NCBI GenBank assembly: GCA_903930745.1
Contig: CAIYZX010000671.1
Span: 1 to 28,907, forward strand
Direction of reading: 5' to 3'
Length of the DNA stretch: 28,907 nt
Source: an uncultured Chloroflexota bacterium
GTDB taxonomy: Bacteria; Chloroflexota; Limnocylindria; Limnocylindrales; CSP1-4
In this document: in pieces, positions 13,893 through 21,649 of the stretch
Numbering within the stretch: position 1 is the stretch's first letter
Layout of the letters: every line of letters begins with the position of its first letter
Program-made: the position numbers and the translations under genes
Notes under the pieces: model-generated
What the model saw: the letters and a program-made list of their open reading frames with translations, nothing else
Databases searched by the model: none
What the model was told of the DNA's origin: nothing

Positions 13893-14626
13893 TCCGCGGC
13901 GCATACACCAGCATCTCCGGGATCATCGCGGCCCAGCGCCGCATGGACATCCTGGGCGACAACATCGCGAACGTGAACACACCCGGCTTCAAGCAGTCGC
14001 TCTCCACCCAGGCGAGCGCCGAGCTGGGGGTTGGCGCGCTCGCGGAGGGGCAGTACGCGGCCCTGGGCAGCCTTGGCATGGGCACGTATGCCACGGGCCT
14101 CACCATCGACCAGCTGCAGGGCCCCATCCTGACGAGCGGCGTCCCCACGGATCTCGCGATCTCCGGTGACGGGCTCTTCGTGGTGGGCACTCCCACGGGC
14201 CTCGCGTACACGCGTGCCGGCGACTTCGTGCTGGACGCCAACAACACGCTGACCACCCAGGCCGGCGAGCCCATCCTGGACGTGACCGGGCGCCCCATCG
14301 TGGTCCCCGGTGGCGCGACCGCCCTCTCCGTGGGGGAGGACGGGACGATCGCCTCCACCGGACAGCGCATCGCGCTGGTGTCCGTGCCGCAGGACGGGCT
14401 GACCCGCCTTGGCGGCAACCTCTACGCCATCACCGGGACGGTCACCCCCGTTGCCGCGGGCGCGGGCGGCATCCGCCAGGGCGCCCTGGAGGGCAGCAAC
14501 GTGGACCTTGGCCAGACCATGACGGAGCTGATCGCCACGCAGCGCTCGTACCAGCTGTCCGCCCGGGCGTTCTCGCTCCAGGACGCCACCCTGGGCGACA
14601 CCATCGCCCTCGGCAGGGTCCGGTGA
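13889..14626 (+). CDS. FlgF/FlgG-type flagellar rod protein
   Basis: A 245-residue axial protein of the hook-basal-body family. The N-terminus has the hallmark MIRGAYTSISGIIAAQRRMDILGDNIANVNTPGFK. The C-terminus has the matching coiled segment MTELIATQRSYQLSARAFSLQD. The middle carries typical rod-protein beta strands (PTDLAISGDGLFVVG, then YTRAGDFVLDANNTLTT). The length suits FlgF or FlgG, and I cannot decide between them. FlgG is the distal rod and FlgF the proximal rod. Only one such gene is present here, so a paralogue may lie elsewhere. The ATG overlaps the fliA stop, and the stop is followed by a 204-base regulatory gap. Confidence 0.9.
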   Translation: MIRGAYTSISGIIAAQRRMDILGDNIANVNTPGFKQSLSTQASAELGVGALAEGQYAALGSLGMGTYATGLTIDQLQGPILTSGVPTDLAISGDGLFVVGTPTGLAYTRAGDFVLDANNTLTTQAGEPILDVTGRPIVVPGGATALSVGEDGTIASTGQRIALVSVPQDGLTRLGGNLYAITGTVTPVAAGAGGIRQGALEGSNVDLGQTMTELIATQRSYQLSARAFSLQDATLGDTIALGRVR

Positions 14627-14635
14627 CGCCGGTGA

Positions 14636-14710
14636 TGCCCGTGGGCACGGCCCGGGTGGGGGAACACCCCGAGACCGGGGAGGGGGGCCCTACCCCTACC
14701 GGGGGCTCGC
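14636..14710 (+). terminator. GC hairpin cluster after the rod gene
   Basis: Several small inverted repeats lie just after the rod-gene stop: TGCC/GGCA (14636-14647), GGGTG/CACCC (14654-14669) and CCCCG/CGGGG around AGAC (14667-14680). The last two overlap by three bases and so cannot both form. A further GC-rich palindromic stretch runs to about 14705. There is no U-run, so this is a candidate termination zone and not a classical terminator. It ends the long operon before the flgM promoter. Confidence 0.4.
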
Positions 14711-14748
14711 TCACGGCGACCCGGTGTCGCACACTCGCATCGCAATGT

Positions 14749-14767
14749 AGGACGAGTCTCTCATCCT
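14749..14767. promoter_or_regulatory. Candidate operator dyad before the flgM promoter
   Basis: AGGACGAG (14749-14756) and CTCATCCT (14760-14767) are inverted repeats matching at 7 of 8 positions, separated by TCT. The dyad ends 5 bases before the TAAA of the promoter, a usual place for an activator or repressor site. The preceding heptamer GTAGGAC also appears at 125-131 in front of the LuxR-type regulator gene. Confidence 0.35.
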
Positions 14768-14772
14768 CCTGC

Positions 14773-14800
14773 TAAAGCCCGCGCACGTGACCGCCGACTC
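14773..14800 (+). promoter_or_regulatory. Sigma-28-type promoter of flgM
   Basis: TAAAGCCC (14773-14780) and GCCGACTC (14793-14800) resemble the sigma-28 consensus TAAA-N15-GCCGATAA, here with 16 bases between TAAA and GCCGAC. TAAA is rare in this GC-rich window, which raises the weight of the match. Transcription would start near 14807, leaving a short leader before the flgM ATG. It predicts that FliA drives flgM, flgN, flgK, flgL and probably fliW-csrA. Confidence 0.65.
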
Positions 14801-14830
14801 CCAAGACGAGGCAAGTCACGAGGAGCGACC

Positions 14831-15145
14831 ATGAAGATCCAGGAAACCTCAAACAGGACGCAGACGGAGCTGCAGATCGCCCAGGCGCAGCAGAAGCGCG
14901 TGGACGTGAACGCCAACGCCAAGGGTGCCGCGCAGGCCCCGAAGGCCGCGGACAGCGCCGGCCCTGCCGCGACGGTGTCGCTGTCGTCCCGTGGCCGCGA
15001 GATCCAGGCGGCCATGGCGAAGACGAACGCCGCCCCGGATGTCCGGTCTGACAAGGTTGCGGATGTTCGGCGTCGCCTCGAGAGCGGGACGTACATGATC
15101 GATCCAACCCGCATCGCCAGAGGGATCCTGGACTCGAAGGCCTAG
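14831..15145 (+). CDS. flgM: Anti-sigma-28 factor FlgM
   Basis: A 104-residue FlgM. The first 50 residues are Gln/Ala-rich and probably disordered. A segment PAATVSLSSRGREIQAAM follows. The C-terminal sigma-binding region holds the family pattern DKVADVRRRLESGTYMIDPTRIARGIL. FlgM binds FliA until the hook is finished, then is exported. The ATG has GAGGAG (14820-14825) 5 bases upstream and lies about 25 bases after the predicted transcription start. Typical length is 90-105 residues. Confidence 0.93.
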   Translation: MKIQETSNRTQTELQIAQAQQKRVDVNANAKGAAQAPKAADSAGPAATVSLSSRGREIQAAMAKTNAAPDVRSDKVADVRRRLESGTYMIDPTRIARGILDSKA

Positions 15146-15157
15146 CGGGCCCTCCCT

Positions 15158-15177
15158 GCGCCGGCAGTGACCGGCGC
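15158..15177 (+). terminator. Hairpin between flgM and flgN-like gene
   Basis: Perfect 7-bp inverted repeat GCGCCGG (15158-15164) and CCGGCGC (15171-15177) with a 6-base loop CAGTGA. It follows the flgM stop by 12 bases and ends 17 bases before the next ATG. It may attenuate transcription so that flgM is made in excess of downstream genes, or block 3' decay of the flgM message. No U-run is present, so full termination is doubtful. Confidence 0.45.
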
Positions 15178-15194
15178 TCCTCGGTTGACTCCTC

Positions 15195-15674
15195 ATGACG
15201 CCTCCCGCGCCGGGCAGCCTCAGCCCCGCAGCAGACCGAATCGAGCCGCCGGACACGGCCGTGCTCGAGGCCCTCGCGGCCGCCGGTGAAGCCCTCACCG
15301 ATGCGATCGTCCATCACGACTTCGATGCGATCGTTGCCGCCACGAAGCGCGCCGAGGAGCTGGTCGGCCACCTGAACCGCCGCGATGCCGCGCGCGCCGA
15401 GACGCGCCGCCGCCGTGTCGCCGCAAGCCTCGTCGATGACGACCCCGCCGAGCCCCAGGCGCTTGGCGACGACGTGATCGAGCTGGGCACCCGGATCGCG
15501 ATCACCGCCCGCCGCAACGCCATGCTCCTGGAGCATGCGTGGGCCACCGATGCCGCCCTGCTGCGGCTCCTGGCCACGGCGGCGCACACCGAGGCACAGC
15601 AGAACGCGGGCATGGGCTATGCCCAGCGAAGCCCCGAGCCGGTCCCCGCGGGCTGGCTTGACCGGTCCGCGTAG
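15195..15674 (+). CDS. flgN: FlgN-like export chaperone
   Basis: A 159-residue, mostly helical soluble protein between flgM and flgK, the standard flgN position. It has helices with heptad-like spacing (AVLEALAAAGEALTDAIVHHDFDAIVAATKRAEELVGHLN) and a C-terminal helix near residues 115-140. FlgN binds the C-termini of FlgK and FlgL and brings them to the export gate. FlgN proteins are poorly conserved, so the call rests on gene order, size and helical character. No good ribosome-binding site precedes the ATG. The stop codon overlaps the strong flgK ribosome-binding site. Confidence 0.7.
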   Translation: MTPPAPGSLSPAADRIEPPDTAVLEALAAAGEALTDAIVHHDFDAIVAATKRAEELVGHLNRRDAARAETRRRRVAASLVDDDPAEPQALGDDVIELGTRIAITARRNAMLLEHAWATDAALLRLLATAAHTEAQQNAGMGYAQRSPEPVPAGWLDRSA

Positions 15675-15685
15675 GAGGTCGTCCC

Positions 15686-17095
15686 ATGGCAAACGGCTGG
15701 CTCGGCCTCAACACCGCCGTCTCGGGGCTGCGCGCTGCCCAGCAGATGCTGGACGTGGCGGCCCACAACGTCGCGAACGCATCCACGCCCGGCTATTCGC
15801 GCCAGCGCGCGGACATTGTCGCGTCACCGCCCTTCAGCCTCCCCTCCTTCAACCGGACGGGCCTGCCCGGCCAGGTGGGGACGGGCGTCACCGTCGTCTC
15901 CATCTACCGGATCCGGGACGCGTTCCTGGACGGCCAGATCAACGAGCAGCAGGCGGCCGCCGGCTACTGGGCGGCCCGCGAGGACGTGCTCAGCGGCATC
16001 GAGTCCGTCTTCCCCGAGCCGTCGGGCTCCGGGCTGGGCAACGTCATGAGCCAGTTCTGGAGCGCCTGGGAGGACGTGGCCGCCGATCCGTCGTCGTCCG
16101 CGACCCGGACCAGCGTGCTCGCCCAGGCCACGACCCTGGCCCAGCGCTTCAACCGGGACGCCGCCCAGCTGCGGACCCTGCAGGGCGATGCGGACGGCCA
16201 GGTCCGAACGGCCATCGCCGACGTCAACGACCTCGCCACGCGCATCGCCGCCCTCAACAAGCAGATCCAGGGTGTGGTGGTCAGCGGTGACCACGCGAAC
16301 GACCTGGAGGACCAGCGGGACCAGCTGCTGGAGAAGCTCAACGAGATCGTGCCAACCTCCAACCAGCGCCTCGCAGACGGCACGGTGGAGGTGCTCGTGG
16401 GCGGCACGGACCTCGTGGACCATGACATCGTGCGTCCCATCGTCGCGACCAACGACGGCAACGGGTTCGCGGTTCCGACCTGGTCCTCGAGCGGAACCGT
16501 TGACGTGTCCACCGGCAGGCTCGCGGCGCTGGTGGAGCTGCGCGACACCACGATCGCGGGCTACATCGGCAACCTCAACACCCTCGCCAAGGGGATCGCC
16601 GACGCCGTCAACGCCGCCACCACGTCCGGCGTGGACCAGGACGGCAACCCCGGCCTCGCGCTCTTCACCTACAGCGCGGGCGGCGAGGCGGGCTCCCTTG
16701 CCGTCAACCCGGCCGTTGGGACGGACCCGCGCAAGGTGGTCGCGGCCGGCGTGGCCGGCGCACCCGGCGACGCGTCCATCGCGGCCCAGGTGGCCGCCCT
16801 GCGGACATCCTCCAGCTTCGGGACGGGCTCCCAGACGCCAGCGGACGCCTATGCCGCGATGATCGGCCAGATTGGCACCGACAGCCAGCAGTCCGCGGAG
16901 CTGGCGGTGAACCAGGGCTTCGTGGTGGAGCAGCTCCAGACGCGGCGCGAGTCCGTCAGCGGCGTCTCCCTGGACGAGGAGGCCACCAACGTCATCCGCT
17001 TCCAGCAGGCGTACAGCGCCAGCGCGCGGGTGATCACCGCGATCGACACGATGCTGGAGCAGCTCATCAACCGTACCGGCCGCGTGGGCCTCTAG
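15686..17095 (+). CDS. flgK: Hook-filament junction protein FlgK
   Basis: A 469-residue protein of usual FlgK size. The N-terminal axial motif is clear (GLNTAVSGLRAAQQMLDVAAHNVANASTPGYSRQRADI). A long coiled-coil region follows around residues 90-230 (VNDLATRIAALNKQIQ). The C-terminus has the paired helix VSLDEEATNVIRFQQAYSASARVITAIDTMLEQLIN. FlgK (HAP1) joins hook and filament. AGGAGG (15673-15678) is 7 bases upstream of the ATG, one of the best ribosome-binding sites in the window. flgL follows after 15 bases. Confidence 0.95.
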   Translation: MANGWLGLNTAVSGLRAAQQMLDVAAHNVANASTPGYSRQRADIVASPPFSLPSFNRTGLPGQVGTGVTVVSIYRIRDAFLDGQINEQQAAAGYWAAREDVLSGIESVFPEPSGSGLGNVMSQFWSAWEDVAADPSSSATRTSVLAQATTLAQRFNRDAAQLRTLQGDADGQVRTAIADVNDLATRIAALNKQIQGVVVSGDHANDLEDQRDQLLEKLNEIVPTSNQRLADGTVEVLVGGTDLVDHDIVRPIVATNDGNGFAVPTWSSSGTVDVSTGRLAALVELRDTTIAGYIGNLNTLAKGIADAVNAATTSGVDQDGNPGLALFTYSAGGEAGSLAVNPAVGTDPRKVVAAGVAGAPGDASIAAQVAALRTSSSFGTGSQTPADAYAAMIGQIGTDSQQSAELAVNQGFVVEQLQTRRESVSGVSLDEEATNVIRFQQAYSASARVITAIDTMLEQLINRTGRVGL

Positions 17096-17110
17096 CGGGA
17101 GGGCGCAAGC

Positions 17111-17974
17111 ATGCGGATCACGCAGGGGATGCTGACCAGCCGGACGCTGCGCAACCTGCAGACGAACTACGCCGGACTGGCCAAGGTCCAGGAGCAGATC
17201 ACCTCAGGCCGGAAGATCAACCGGCCTTCCGACGATCCGGCCCTCGCGCGCAGCGCGGTCCGGATCCGCGACTCGATCAACGCGCTGGAGCAGCACACGC
17301 GGAACATCGACGCCGCGGACCGGGTGACCTCCGCCGCCGAGACGGCGCTGGCGAGCGCGGGGAACATGCTGGCCCGCGTGAAGGAGCTGGCGCTCCAGGC
17401 CGCCAACGGGAGCATCAGCATCGACGGCAGGAACGCGATCCTGGCCGAGGTCGCGGAGCTGGGCAACGGTCTTGTCTCCCTTGCCAACACGCGCAACGGC
17501 GACGACTACGTCTTCTCCGGGCAGCAGACGCGCACCCCGGCCTACGCCTCGCTCCTGGCCGCGTACGCCGGCGACGCGAACCCGATCAACGCGCGGATCG
17601 CCCCCGGTGTGACCGTGCAGGTGAACATCACGGGCGATGCGGCCTTCGGGCCTGCGCTGGCCGCCGTTGGCCAGCTGGTCGCGGACCTCACCGCCGGCAA
17701 CCCGCCGCAGGGGGCCACCATCCAGGCGCTGGACGACGGCTTCGACGCGATGCTCGCCCAGCGGACCCGCCTCGGCGCCATCGTGAACCGGCTTTCCGCC
17801 ACCAGGGAGTTCGTGGAGACGTCCGCGTTCACGGCCACGAAGCTGCTCTCGGACCTGGAGGACGCCGACATGGCGGAGGTCATCTCGCTCGCCGCGTCGC
17901 GCCAGGCCACGTACCAGGCGGCCCTCAACGTCAATGCCAAGATCCTCAGCCGGAGCCTTGTCGATGAGCTCTGA
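17111..17974 (+). CDS. flgL: Hook-filament junction protein FlgL
   Basis: A 287-residue flagellin-family protein. N-terminal D0/D1 helices carry MRITQGMLTSRTLRNLQTNYAGLAKVQEQITSGRKINRPSDDPALA. The C-terminal helix is DLEDADMAEVISLAASRQATYQAALNVNAKILSRSLVDEL. FlgL (HAP3) sits between FlgK and the filament. Placement after flgK and modest length favour FlgL over flagellin, and no filament flagellin gene is seen in the window. GGGAGGG (17097-17103) lies 7 bases before the ATG. Its end overlaps the fliW start by 11 bases. Confidence 0.93.
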   Translation: MRITQGMLTSRTLRNLQTNYAGLAKVQEQITSGRKINRPSDDPALARSAVRIRDSINALEQHTRNIDAADRVTSAAETALASAGNMLARVKELALQAANGSISIDGRNAILAEVAELGNGLVSLANTRNGDDYVFSGQQTRTPAYASLLAAYAGDANPINARIAPGVTVQVNITGDAAFGPALAAVGQLVADLTAGNPPQGATIQALDDGFDAMLAQRTRLGAIVNRLSATREFVETSAFTATKLLSDLEDADMAEVISLAASRQATYQAALNVNAKILSRSLVDEL

Positions 17975-18365
17975 GATCACCATCCCCGCCGTCCTGGTGC
18001 TGCCGGAGGGCATGGTGGGCCTGCCGGATGTCCAGACGCTGGACACCACGCTGATCGCGGGCGGGCAGTTCGTGGAGCTCGTCGCCCGCGAGGAGCCCGC
18101 CCTGGGATGGCTGGCCTGCGCCGCCGAGGACATCCGCCCCGGCATGACGGCGGAGCTCGCCGCCGCGGGCCGCATCCCGGAGGACGCGGTGCTGCTGGTG
18201 CTCATGGCCAGCCACGGGGAGCCCGCCGTCGTCACGGCGAATCTCGCCGGACCGCTCTCCGTGGGCCCGGACGGGGAGACGCGCCAGCTGGTGCTGGAGG
18301 GCGCCGACTACCCGGTCCAGGCACGCGTGGGCCGCCTCGCCCCCGATCCCATCGAAAGCCGCTAG
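17964..18365 (+). CDS. fliW: Flagellar assembly factor FliW
   Basis: A 133-residue protein with FliW-like features: an early EGMVGLPDVQTLD segment, a central PALGWLACAAEDIRPGM, then AVLLVLMASHGEPAVVTANLAGPLSV and a closing LVLEGADYPVQARV. FliW binds flagellin and, when free, sequesters CsrA, relieving CsrA repression of flagellin translation. The start at 17964 lies within the flgL end and gives a normal N-terminus; an in-frame ATG ten codons earlier is less likely. csrA follows after 2 bases, the usual partner order. Confidence 0.88.
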   Translation: MSSEITIPAVLVLPEGMVGLPDVQTLDTTLIAGGQFVELVAREEPALGWLACAAEDIRPGMTAELAAAGRIPEDAVLLVLMASHGEPAVVTANLAGPLSVGPDGETRQLVLEGADYPVQARVGRLAPDPIESR

Positions 18366-18367
18366 CG

Positions 18368-18601
18368 ATGCTCGTGCTGACCCGGCGCCCGGGGCAGTCG
18401 ATCCTGGTCGGCGACGGCGTGGAGCTGGTCGTGGTCCGCGTGGAAGGGGACCGCGTCGTCCTGGGGATCGAGGCGCCCCGGTCCGTGCGGGTGATCCGCG
18501 CAGAGCTGCTGCGTGCCGTGGAGAGCGAGAACCAGGCGTCGTCCGAGGCACGCGACCGGATCCGGGCGCTCATCGCCGGGACCGGCGACCCCACGGCCTG
18601 A
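18368..18601 (+). CDS. csrA: Translational regulator CsrA
   Basis: A 77-residue CsrA. The first strand is MLVLTRRPGQSILVGDGVEL with the RNA-contacting Leu4-Thr5-Arg6 stretch, then VLGIEAPRSVRVIRAEL with the second conserved Arg, then a C-terminal helix and tail slightly longer than enteric CsrA (61). It forms an RNA-binding dimer recognising GGA motifs. It lies next to its antagonist fliW. The TGA ends the flagellar block, and 63 bases separate it from the first glycan gene. Confidence 0.95.
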   Translation: MLVLTRRPGQSILVGDGVELVVVRVEGDRVVLGIEAPRSVRVIRAELLRAVESENQASSEARDRIRALIAGTGDPTA

Positions 18602-18617
18602 CCCTGGCGACCCGGCC

Positions 18618-18631
18618 CGCGCGATGGCGCG
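18618..18631 (+). terminator. Weak hairpin after csrA
   Basis: CGCGC (18618-18622) and GCGCG (18627-18631) around GATG form a 5-bp stem in the 63-base gap after csrA. The stem is short and lacks a U-run, so it may not stop transcription. No clear promoter was recognised in this gap; CATAGC at 18656-18661 is only a faint -10 candidate very close to the next start. Confidence 0.25.
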
Positions 18632-18664
18632 TCGCGACGCCGTGCTTCGTGGTTCCATAGCCGC

Positions 18665-20083
18665 GTGACCACCGCCCCGATCCAAGGGTCCCACGCGCCG
18701 GTGCCCGTGCACGTGCTGCACGTCGGCCGGGCGCCGTGGCCGCACGTTGACGGCGTCGAGCAGCGCCCGTGGGCCAGCCTGGACGTGGAGCTGCCATCCG
18801 TCATGGCGGACCGGCCGGTGGCGGCGGGCCGCGACGGGCTCGCGCTCCTCGATGTCTCCGCCCTGGCATGGGCGGATGCTCTCGTGCTCCGGGACTGGTA
18901 CGCGACGGTGCCCGCCTGCCTTGGGTGCGACGTGGTGGACACGGACGACCCGGACCTTGCGGGCCATGCAGGGGTCTCCGGCCACCCGTGGCGTCGCGCC
19001 TACGAGGCGTCCGTGCGCCTGTTGGTGGAGGCCGCGGACGGGACGGCTGACCCGTGGCGCGGGCGGGCGCTGGTGTATGCGCTGACGCTGGAGGATGGCC
19101 AGGGGGCTCCCGCCGGTGCCTGGCCCGGCCCAGCCTCGGAGCTGGACCTGGCACGGCGGATGGCCCGCCTGGCCACGGCGGTGGTGGTGCGCGGCGAGGC
19201 CGGGGCGTCGCTCGCGCTTGCCCTGGGCGCGCCGGCGTCGCGGATCGTGCGGGCCGCCACGCCCGACCTGTTCGCGGCGGCCGCTCGTGCTGCCGCCCGG
19301 GCGGCGGACGCCCAGGCCTTCGACCGGAGGATGGCGTTGCGGGCCGCGGACGCCGAGGCGGCGGCCGTCATGCACGACCGGTGGGCGGCAGGGCTGCCCG
19401 CGTGGGAGGACCCGGGCGAGGACGCCCTGGTGTCCGCGCTGGTACCCGTCGTGGACGAGCCCGTGGACCTCGTGGGTCGGGCGATCGCATCCGCGCTCGC
19501 GTCCGAGGGCGGGCGCCTGGAGATCCTGGTGGCGGGCTCCACGGCATCGGCCGCCGCGGCCGCCGCCGCGGCCGCCTCCGACGCCAGGGTCAGGCTGGTG
19601 ACGGTGCCAGCCCCGGATCCGGCCGGCGAGGCCGCCGTGCGCCGTGAACAGGGACGCGCGATCGCCCTTCGCGGGGCCATCCGAGAGGCGCAGGGTGCGT
19701 GGCTGGCCTTGCTTGAGCCGGAGGCGGTGTGGGTCCCGGAGCATCCTGCCGCGCTCGTTGGGGTGGCCCGCGAGCATGGGCTGGACCTCGTGTACGGACG
19801 GGCGCTGCTCGTCGCTGGGGGCGAGGCCGTGGACGTGACGGGCGAGTGGCCGCCTCGCCAGGACGCGGTGCCGGTCAGCACGGTGGTCCTGTCCCGCCGG
19901 CTTGGCGCATTCGCGCCGGACCCGGACGCGCCCGCCGCCGGGGAGGGCGGAGGCTGGAACATGGTCCGGCGCTGCATCGACGCGGGGGCACGGGTGGCGA
20001 ACGCCGATGCACCGCTCGCGCTGCTGGATGTCGCGACGCGCCACGACGCCCTGCGCGCGGTGCTGGGGGGACGACTCCCATGA
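18665..20083 (+). CDS. GT2-like glycosyltransferase, degenerate, with extra N-terminal domain
   Basis: A 472-residue protein. Residues about 252-400 resemble a GT-A (family 2) fold: ALVSALVPVVDEPVDLVGRAIASALA, the LEILVAGSTA strand, REQGRAIALRGAIREAQGAWLALLEPEA, then HPAALVGVAREHGLDLVYG. The usual Asp-x-Asp metal site is reduced to LLEPEA, so activity is uncertain. Residues 1-240 form an Ala-rich domain I cannot assign, with a strand-turn pattern (VHVLHVGRAP, LATAVVVRGEAG). The GTG at 18665 lacks a clear ribosome-binding site, so the exact start is uncertain. The stop overlaps the next gene (ATGA). It probably acts in surface or filament glycan assembly. Confidence 0.65.
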   Translation: MTTAPIQGSHAPVPVHVLHVGRAPWPHVDGVEQRPWASLDVELPSVMADRPVAAGRDGLALLDVSALAWADALVLRDWYATVPACLGCDVVDTDDPDLAGHAGVSGHPWRRAYEASVRLLVEAADGTADPWRGRALVYALTLEDGQGAPAGAWPGPASELDLARRMARLATAVVVRGEAGASLALALGAPASRIVRAATPDLFAAAARAAARAADAQAFDRRMALRAADAEAAAVMHDRWAAGLPAWEDPGEDALVSALVPVVDEPVDLVGRAIASALASEGGRLEILVAGSTASAAAAAAAAASDARVRLVTVPAPDPAGEAAVRREQGRAIALRGAIREAQGAWLALLEPEAVWVPEHPAALVGVAREHGLDLVYGRALLVAGGEAVDVTGEWPPRQDAVPVSTVVLSRRLGAFAPDPDAPAAGEGGGWNMVRRCIDAGARVANADAPLALLDVATRHDALRAVLGGRLP

Positions 20084-21609
20084 CCGGAGTGGACGAGCGG
20101 GAGTCGCCGGGCCGGGCTCCCGATCCTGCTGGGCTCGATGCGGCCCTGCCCGTCCTGGCGGCGAACGGCGCACGGTTCGAGGCGCTCCTGGCCACTGCGG
20201 AGGCTCACCTGCGAGCCCGCCGGCTGGACGAGGCCGGCCGGGCGGCCCAGCAGGCTGCCGGCGTGGCCTGGATGGAGCACACCGGGATCCACGCGAGCCC
20301 CCGCCTGGAAGCCGTGGCGCGCGCGATCGCTCCGGCCGGGTCCACCTGGCGACCGCAGGCCGGCGCCACGACGCGCGTCGTCCACGTGCTCACCCAGGCC
20401 TACGCCACCGGCGGTCACACGCGCTGGTCAGAGCGGATCATCCGGATGGACAGGGCCCGCTCGCACTCGGTGGTGCTCACGGCGCAGGGGGGCATCCCCG
20501 TCCCCGGCTTCCTCGAGGATGCGGTCGCCGCGTCCGGCGGACGCGTGATGCGCCTGGAGCCCGGGCCACTCCTGGACCGCGCGGCGCGCCTCCGGTCCCT
20601 GGTCTGGCCGCACGGTCTCGTGGTGGCCAACCTCCACCCGAACGACGTCACGGCCATCGTCGCGCTCGCCGACGCCCGGCGCCGCCCGCCCGTCGCCCTC
20701 CTTGATCACGCGGACCACGCGTTCTGGCTTGGACAGGCCGCCGCCGACCTCGTCGTGGACTTCCGAGCGGCGGGCGCGGCCCTGGGCCGGCGCCGGCGCG
20801 GCCTGGCTGCAGAGCGCTCGGCGATCCTCCCGCTGCCCCTGGAGGCTCCGTCACCCGCCCCGGACCGCGACGCGCTGCGCGCTGCGCTGGGCATCCGGCC
20901 CGGCGACGTGCTCGCCATCTCCGCCGGCTCCGCGTGGAAGTTCGACCCGGGGGCACGCCGTGGGCTCCCGTCCTTCGCCGAGGTGGTTGCCCCCGTTGCG
21001 GCGGCGGACCCGAGGCTGCAGCTGCTGGTGCTGGGGCCCCGGCCCGGCGGCCAGTGGACCGAGGCGTCCCGGATGACCGCGGGCCGGATGCGCGCGGTTG
21101 GCACCAGGACGGACTACGGCGACCTCGTCCGAGCCGCTGACCTCTACCTTGACCCGTTTCCCATGGGGTCGCTGTACAGCATCCTGGAGCCCGGGATCCT
21201 GGGAGTCCCCGGCATCTCCATGCGGCAGTGGCCGGACCAGGCGGCAGTGCTGATGGCCAACGCTCCCGGCCTGGACGCGGTCCCGCACGAGGCGGACGAC
21301 GAGGCGGGCTATCACTCGCTCCTGGAGGGGCTCCTCGCGTCCCCGGAGGCGCGGTCGGACCTTGGCGGAGCGCTCGCCGCGTCCATCGGCGCGCTCCACG
21401 CGGGCCAGGCATGGATGGACGCCTGGGAGACCGTGGTGGTGCGGACCCGCGATCGGCACCGTGGCGCACCGGACGGAGCATGGGCGGGGGCGCCGGACCT
21501 GGACCGGGGTGCCACGGACCTCCTCGCCCGCGGCCTCGCGTGGATCGTGGAGCGCGTCGCACCCCCGCCGGACGTGGTGGTGGCCCACCTTCCACTCGCT
21601 CGCCCGTAA
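20080..21609 (+). CDS. GT-B-type glycosyltransferase-like protein
   Basis: A 509-residue soluble protein. Residues about 25-85 are a helical, repeat-like region (ARFEALLATAEAHLRARRLDEAGRAAQQAAG, then HTGIHASPRLEAVARAI). From 95 a Rossmann-like half begins with VVHVLTQAYATGGHTRWSERII; GGHTR (111-115) resembles the N-terminal glycine loop of GT-B enzymes. A second half from about 270 (GDVLAISAGSAWKF, LQLLVLGPRPGGQW) ends in a nucleotide-sugar-site-like segment, YLDPFPMGSLYSILEPGILGVPGISM. That layout recalls GT4/GT41 transferases that modify proteins or polysaccharides. Acceptor and sugar are unknown. The start overlaps the previous gene; an earlier in-frame start lies inside that gene and is rejected. 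Confidence 0.72.
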   Translation: MTGVDERESPGRAPDPAGLDAALPVLAANGARFEALLATAEAHLRARRLDEAGRAAQQAAGVAWMEHTGIHASPRLEAVARAIAPAGSTWRPQAGATTRVVHVLTQAYATGGHTRWSERIIRMDRARSHSVVLTAQGGIPVPGFLEDAVAASGGRVMRLEPGPLLDRAARLRSLVWPHGLVVANLHPNDVTAIVALADARRRPPVALLDHADHAFWLGQAAADLVVDFRAAGAALGRRRRGLAAERSAILPLPLEAPSPAPDRDALRAALGIRPGDVLAISAGSAWKFDPGARRGLPSFAEVVAPVAAADPRLQLLVLGPRPGGQWTEASRMTAGRMRAVGTRTDYGDLVRAADLYLDPFPMGSLYSILEPGILGVPGISMRQWPDQAAVLMANAPGLDAVPHEADDEAGYHSLLEGLLASPEARSDLGGALAASIGALHAGQAWMDAWETVVVRTRDRHRGAPDGAWAGAPDLDRGATDLLARGLAWIVERVAPPPDVVVAHLPLARP

Positions 21610-21649
21610 GGCGGAATCCCCACCACGGATGGGCCGCTCCAACAGGGAG

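Noticed and set aside
17111..17974. FlgL gene as the filament flagellin
   Set aside because: Its position directly after flgK and its modest length with a short variable middle fit FlgL better, although both share the flagellin fold.
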